NCBI RefSeq assembly: GCF_000276665.1
Contig: NW_004955473.1
Location: 9,827,333 to 9,891,332 of the forward strand
Source of the DNA: Chinchilla lanigera
Lineage: Eukaryota; Chordata; Mammalia; Rodentia; Chinchillidae
Length of the DNA: 64,000 bases
Direction of reading: 5' to 3'
Shown here: positions 60,291 through 64,000 of the stretch, piece after piece
How the letters are laid out: each line of letters starts with the position of its first letter
Numbering within the stretch: the stretch's first letter is position 1
Notes under the pieces: model-generated
The model's input: only the letters and a program-made list of their open reading frames with translations
The model's database searches: none
What the model was told of the DNA's origin: nothing
Position numbers and translations under genes: made by a program

Positions 60291-62734
60291 GTTTTCTACT
60301 TTAAAATCATATTGTTAGTCACTATATGATAAGAAATGTGAAATGTTATTTCTGTCACCATTGCCACATTAATGGTACCATCTTTGAGTGGATTATTTTC
60401 CATTCAGGGACTCCAAAGCTAACTGCCTATGAATATACCACAAATTTTGCTATTGCTTCTCAGCCCTCTCTGGAGTTCCCAGAGCAATATGTCGCATACA
60501 GAAATGGGGAAACTGCTCCTTTCCCTTGTTCTGTGCCAAATTTTGTCACTTGCCATAGTCTCTGAAACATCACCTGTTATGCTGAGCTTTTCATGAGCAT
60601 AGCTCCTTCAACTTTTGGTGGCACTTATCAACATACATACTCAGAGATCTTTCCCATATACCTATATCCAATTAATTAATGCAAATAAACTCCGCTTGGA
60701 AGTATTACATGCCCCATGTTCATTGTCAGTTTATAATAAGCTACATAGGCATCAAAGCACCGTAGAAACCTCTTTACTTGAGGTACTGGGACTAAATGGC
60801 TTTTCACGGGTTTTATGTGCTTTCTCAAGGCACACCAGTAATTCGTATGTGAGAAGATACTTAGTATGTTATATTCTTGGAGGTGGGGCTGAGGTAGACA
60901 GGGATTATGGTAAATATTGCCCATAGATCGTAACATAAATACCAACTACCATACACCTAGGAGCCAAAGTAGTCACAACTTTTCCAATTTACCCAGCAAG
61001 TTTAAACTTACAGAAGACAGTAAAGGTGTCCAAACCAACATCTGTTTTTACCCTTTTGAATTTCTCCCTCAACAGCTACAGTTGCCTTGGTCCCTTTTAA
61101 AGTAGAGGCTACCAGTCTTATACATTATACCCCTAGAACAGGAATGTGGTGGTTTGAAGAATGTAATAGTTTAGAAGAGGCCAACTATGTCTCATGTATA
61201 TCTTGCCACCACCTAGCATGCATGAAATCCCATATTAAATGATAAGATGTGAACCTCTTAACCATGAGAGATGATTCCTTGTTTTGAGATGATGCCGTAA
61301 TAAAGAATGATTCTTTCATCTTCCATGGCTATCAAACTGGTATCTCTCCACAGCACTAAATTCCTTTTTAAGCAGTTGAATGCATTACACAGTTTTAACA
61401 GGAAATCTTTCAGCACCTCTAGCTATTTGTTGAAAAGAAAACAACTTTTTTTCAGGTACATCTTGCAGAAAACCATTTCCCAAATAAAATTTTTAAAATG
61501 CAGTGTCATATTTAGAGGGAAAGAAATAAGTCCCTGAATCATAGTGCCAGTTTCATGTTTTCCTTAATGTTGCAAAGGTGATTATTTTTGCCATAATCTT
61601 CTTCTGGCTGTTAGCCCAGGATGGCAAGCGGCATAACTGCTTTGTTAAATAAAAGAGAGAAGAGACTTTCTTGAAGCCATTATTCAGCGGATTTGTACAT
61701 ATGTGTGTGGGAAGAGGGTGGGAGTAATCCTCAGGACAGAAATTTCCCATCTACCACTTTCAGAATAATTCAGGAAAACATTGAGTTCTATCACTTGTTA
61801 TTAATTCAAGCCTTGGAAATACGATTTAATCATCAATATTGTTTCCAAATATCATATAAATGCCATTTTGTGTTTCAAATGACCCAACAACTTACACTCA
61901 TGACACATTTTGAGGTTCCTTCCTTTCTTTTTTTTGTAAATTGCAAGTCTGATTTGAATCAATAAAGAGCAGTATGGATGCATACAGAATGAGTTAGTTC
62001 CTTCCCCATGGCTGCTATGATAATCATTCTTTGCCGTTTTCTGGTCTATTCAAATGGATACAGTTCTAAAAAGAACAGTTTATTGGAAACGGGACTAATT
62101 GGCAAGAGCTGCTGCTGCTGTCACGCTGAAGTCCTGCTGACAAGGCTGAGCTTGGCAGCGAAACAAATAAAAGCAACTGATAAATGTCAGAAGTGAGTTG
62201 TAGTAAAACATACTGTTTATTTAATGTTGATAAAAGGGCAGGTGGAAAGTACAGGAAATTCTCTTCTTACAGAGTTCTTGACTCATAAATTGCAAATACT
62301 CACCAGAGATTAAATTTATGTCTCACTTAGTCCTGGCTGAAACAATACAGTAGCAAGGATACTAGGGGTGTGGAATACAGCAGGCACTGCTAATATTCCA
62401 TGAATGTGCCTAATACATTTCAGAATTATCAAAACTGCATTTCAGAAAGATGCTAGTCTAGTGTACCTGCTAGCGATGAGAAATACTTAGTGTTTTATAT
62501 CAGAGGTGAAGAGGGACTGTGGTATTCCAGAAAATAAGATGAGGATCTGGTAACACTGTTTAAAATGAAAACGTGGACTGGAAAATGTGCAGAAATAGCT
62601 ACAAAAGCCTATTTTAAAATTGATTTGATTACATTGAATTTTGAGACTTACTACATTCTTTATGGAGCACGTTTAAACTGACCATGCCATTTATAGTTTG
62701 ATCGTTCAATTTATTTTAATTTTTAAATAATTTT
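60291..62734. other. TENM1: Intron, mostly unique sequence
   Basis: No named repeat. 61068-61103 is the donor of the templated insertion at 63.4 kb. 62020-62200 is relatively GC-rich unique sequence. The frames at 60326-60565, 60615-60926 and 61693-61965 lack any recognisable domain or splice setting. Confidence 0.45.
61068..61103 (+). repeat. Donor copy of a 36-nt direct repeat
   Basis: ctcaacagctacagtt ... cccttttaaagt; recurs at 63373-63408 with one difference (61084 G, 63389 A). Confidence 0.9.
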
Positions 62735-62880
62735 TGGTACTGGAGATTGAACCCAGGGCCATTGAACTGGGCTATATCTTCAGGTTTTTAATTTTTTGAA
62801 AAATTTTAAGAGTCAGACTTCATTGCTCACTGTTTCCAGGCCACCTGGTGATACTAGTACTTGGATCCTTCACATTTTAA
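62735..62880 (-). mobile_element. Diverged ID- or B1-ID-like SINE, antisense
   Basis: ggtactggagattgaaccca, gggccattgaactgggctat, atcttcaggttttt resemble an inverse ID half; the following gagtcagacttcattgctca ... ccaggccacctgg may be the B1 half. Confidence 0.5.
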
Positions 62881-63361
62881 TGGGAGCTTCTTGTTGAAGT
62901 CTTTACACTTAAAGGACTGGCCTGAATTGTGACTAACAATTTACCTCTTTTGCTAACAAGCAAAGTCCATGTATATTTAAGGCTGTGTAAATCATATTGA
63001 TTTTGCTTAAAGAGGGAAAACTTGTGGAGCGTTACCTCCAGTCAAAGGTATTTTATGCTGCATGTTAATTTTTTTTTTAAGAAAATGAGGCTATGAAGTT
63101 CTGAGGTGACATTATAACCATATTCTTCTTGTAATAATAAGGGTACCTGCTGTTTGTCTGATTGACATGCGTTACAGAAGCAGGACATATTTTATTGACC
63201 ATATTTTTATTGACAATATTTTTATGATGTAAATCCCATAGTCAGGGCTTCCTTCATATAAAAAACAATAATGTGAAAGTTGGCTGCTGGGAAGGTCACA
63301 ACCTTGGATAAAAGCCAAAGATCTAAGTTTTATTTAGAACCTTCAAGCAAAAATGTCACGT

Positions 63362-63431
63362 GATCCAATCATCTCAACAGCTACAGTTACCTTGGTCCCT
63401 TTTAAAGTCATCTTAGATCCAATCATCTCAA
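63362..63431 (+). repeat. Templated insertion bounded by a 16-bp duplication
   Basis: gatccaatcatctcaa occurs at 63362-63377 and 63416-63431. The 38 nt between start with 31 nt (63378-63408) copied from 61073-61103; the shared CTCAA at the left junction is microhomology. Confidence 0.85.
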
Positions 63432-63670
63432 AATGAAAGTATCTGCACACTCAACTTTATTACGTGAAGCCCCTTTGCTGAATGTGGCTGAATGGGCAGT
63501 ACTTATACTTCGGTATAGCATATCTGCAAGCTTCTCAGCTCAAAAGTAAAGGAAGGTTACATAATCCCTGAGAGAGTTAATGAATTCACCCTTCTCAGCT
63601 TGCTTTACTCTTGTAACTAATCTGTCATTCAGCAAGAAATGACAAATCCTTGCCATTAGAAACAATGGTT

Positions 63671-63712
63671 TTATTTTGCTTTGCTTTGCTTTCCTTTACT
63701 TTGCTTTATTTT
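63671..63712 (+). repeat. (TTTGC)n-like pentanucleotide repeat
   Basis: Imperfect tttgc units in a T-rich run; could be a worn inverse retroposon tail. Confidence 0.7.
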
Positions 63713-64000
63713 TAACACCAGTAATGTAAAAGAAAGTCAAGGGATATGATATTGGACAAAACACATGACCTACACAAATATTGAAATTATTAATAAAACT
63801 TCGATTCTAAACTTTTACCATCAAATGATTTTGATACTGTTTTCCCTGGTTTTTGATGAAATAAGTGATCATCTTACAAAATTTAGAAAACACACCTCAG
63901 TAAATTTTGAAGGAACAGAAAAGTATGAAAATGCAAGAGCAAAACTATTTTTCTACAACCTGAAAAGCACAGTCGTGTTAGCATTTTGGCTTATTTTCTT

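Larger units (their letters stand above)
15536..64000 (+). other. TENM1: 5' part of the next TENM1 intron (over 48 kb)
   Basis: Starts with the GC donor gcaagt. The next TENM1 exon should encode a proline-rich, GC-rich segment; nothing like it occurs before the end of the window, so the intron runs beyond 64000. Everything listed downstream is inside this intron. Confidence 0.8.

Noticed and set aside
60615..60926. 103-codon + strand frame in unique sequence
   Set aside because: No recognisable family, no plausible splice sites around it, and an overlapping frame on the other strand is equally open.

Overview
The window is mammalian, AT-rich, intron-dominated DNA from a rodent. The rodent call rests on about a dozen ID-type tRNA-derived SINEs (many with intact target-site duplications), one 7SL-derived B1, and one B1+ID fusion SINE. 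The ID copies share an unusual form (GCAAAAGCGCCTGCCTGGCA ... CCCGGTACCGG) that does not look like the mouse/rat, squirrel or cavy versions I know. By elimination a castorimorph such as beaver is possible, but that is a guess.

The only protein-coding content I can support is two + strand internal exons of one gene, teneurin-1 (TENM1, X-linked in other mammals). They are an 87-codon exon (13614-13874) and a 19-codon exon (15479-15535), both phase 1 to phase 1. They encode part of the cytoplasmic N-terminal domain. The first joins GT-AG introns; the second is followed by a GC donor. All other sequence is TENM1 intron: at least 13.6 kb upstream, 1.6 kb between the exons, and at least 48 kb downstream. 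There is no promoter or CpG island, no first exon and no transmembrane or extracellular exon here.

Region by region: 1-13.6 kb is upstream intron with L1 tails, a MIR, MER5 and ID SINEs. 13.6-15.5 kb holds the two exons. 15.5-24 kb has IDs, MIR, L2 and two rearranged L1 loci. 24-36.9 kb is rich in old L2 LINEs on both strands. 39.4-40.3 kb carries a decayed gammaretrovirus-like gag-pro fragment followed by a short tandem repeat. 43.7-47.2 kb is a dense nest (LTR, then L1, then ID). 49-55.4 kb has MIR, L2 and simple repeats. 56.1-60.3 kb has two young-looking L1 tails, one with a textbook 5' inversion. 60.3-64 kb is mostly unique and contains a small templated insertion copied from 2.3 kb away.

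I see no undescribed multi-gene system. The points worth a second look are the GC-AG intron and weak acceptor around the small TENM1 exon, the templated insertion at 63.4 kb, an ID dimer mobilised as one unit, an ID with a C-run instead of an A-tail, two L1 inversions, and the fossil retroviral gag-pro junction. Repeat names are from memory of consensus sequences; boundaries are approximate unless a target-site duplication (TSD) is quoted.
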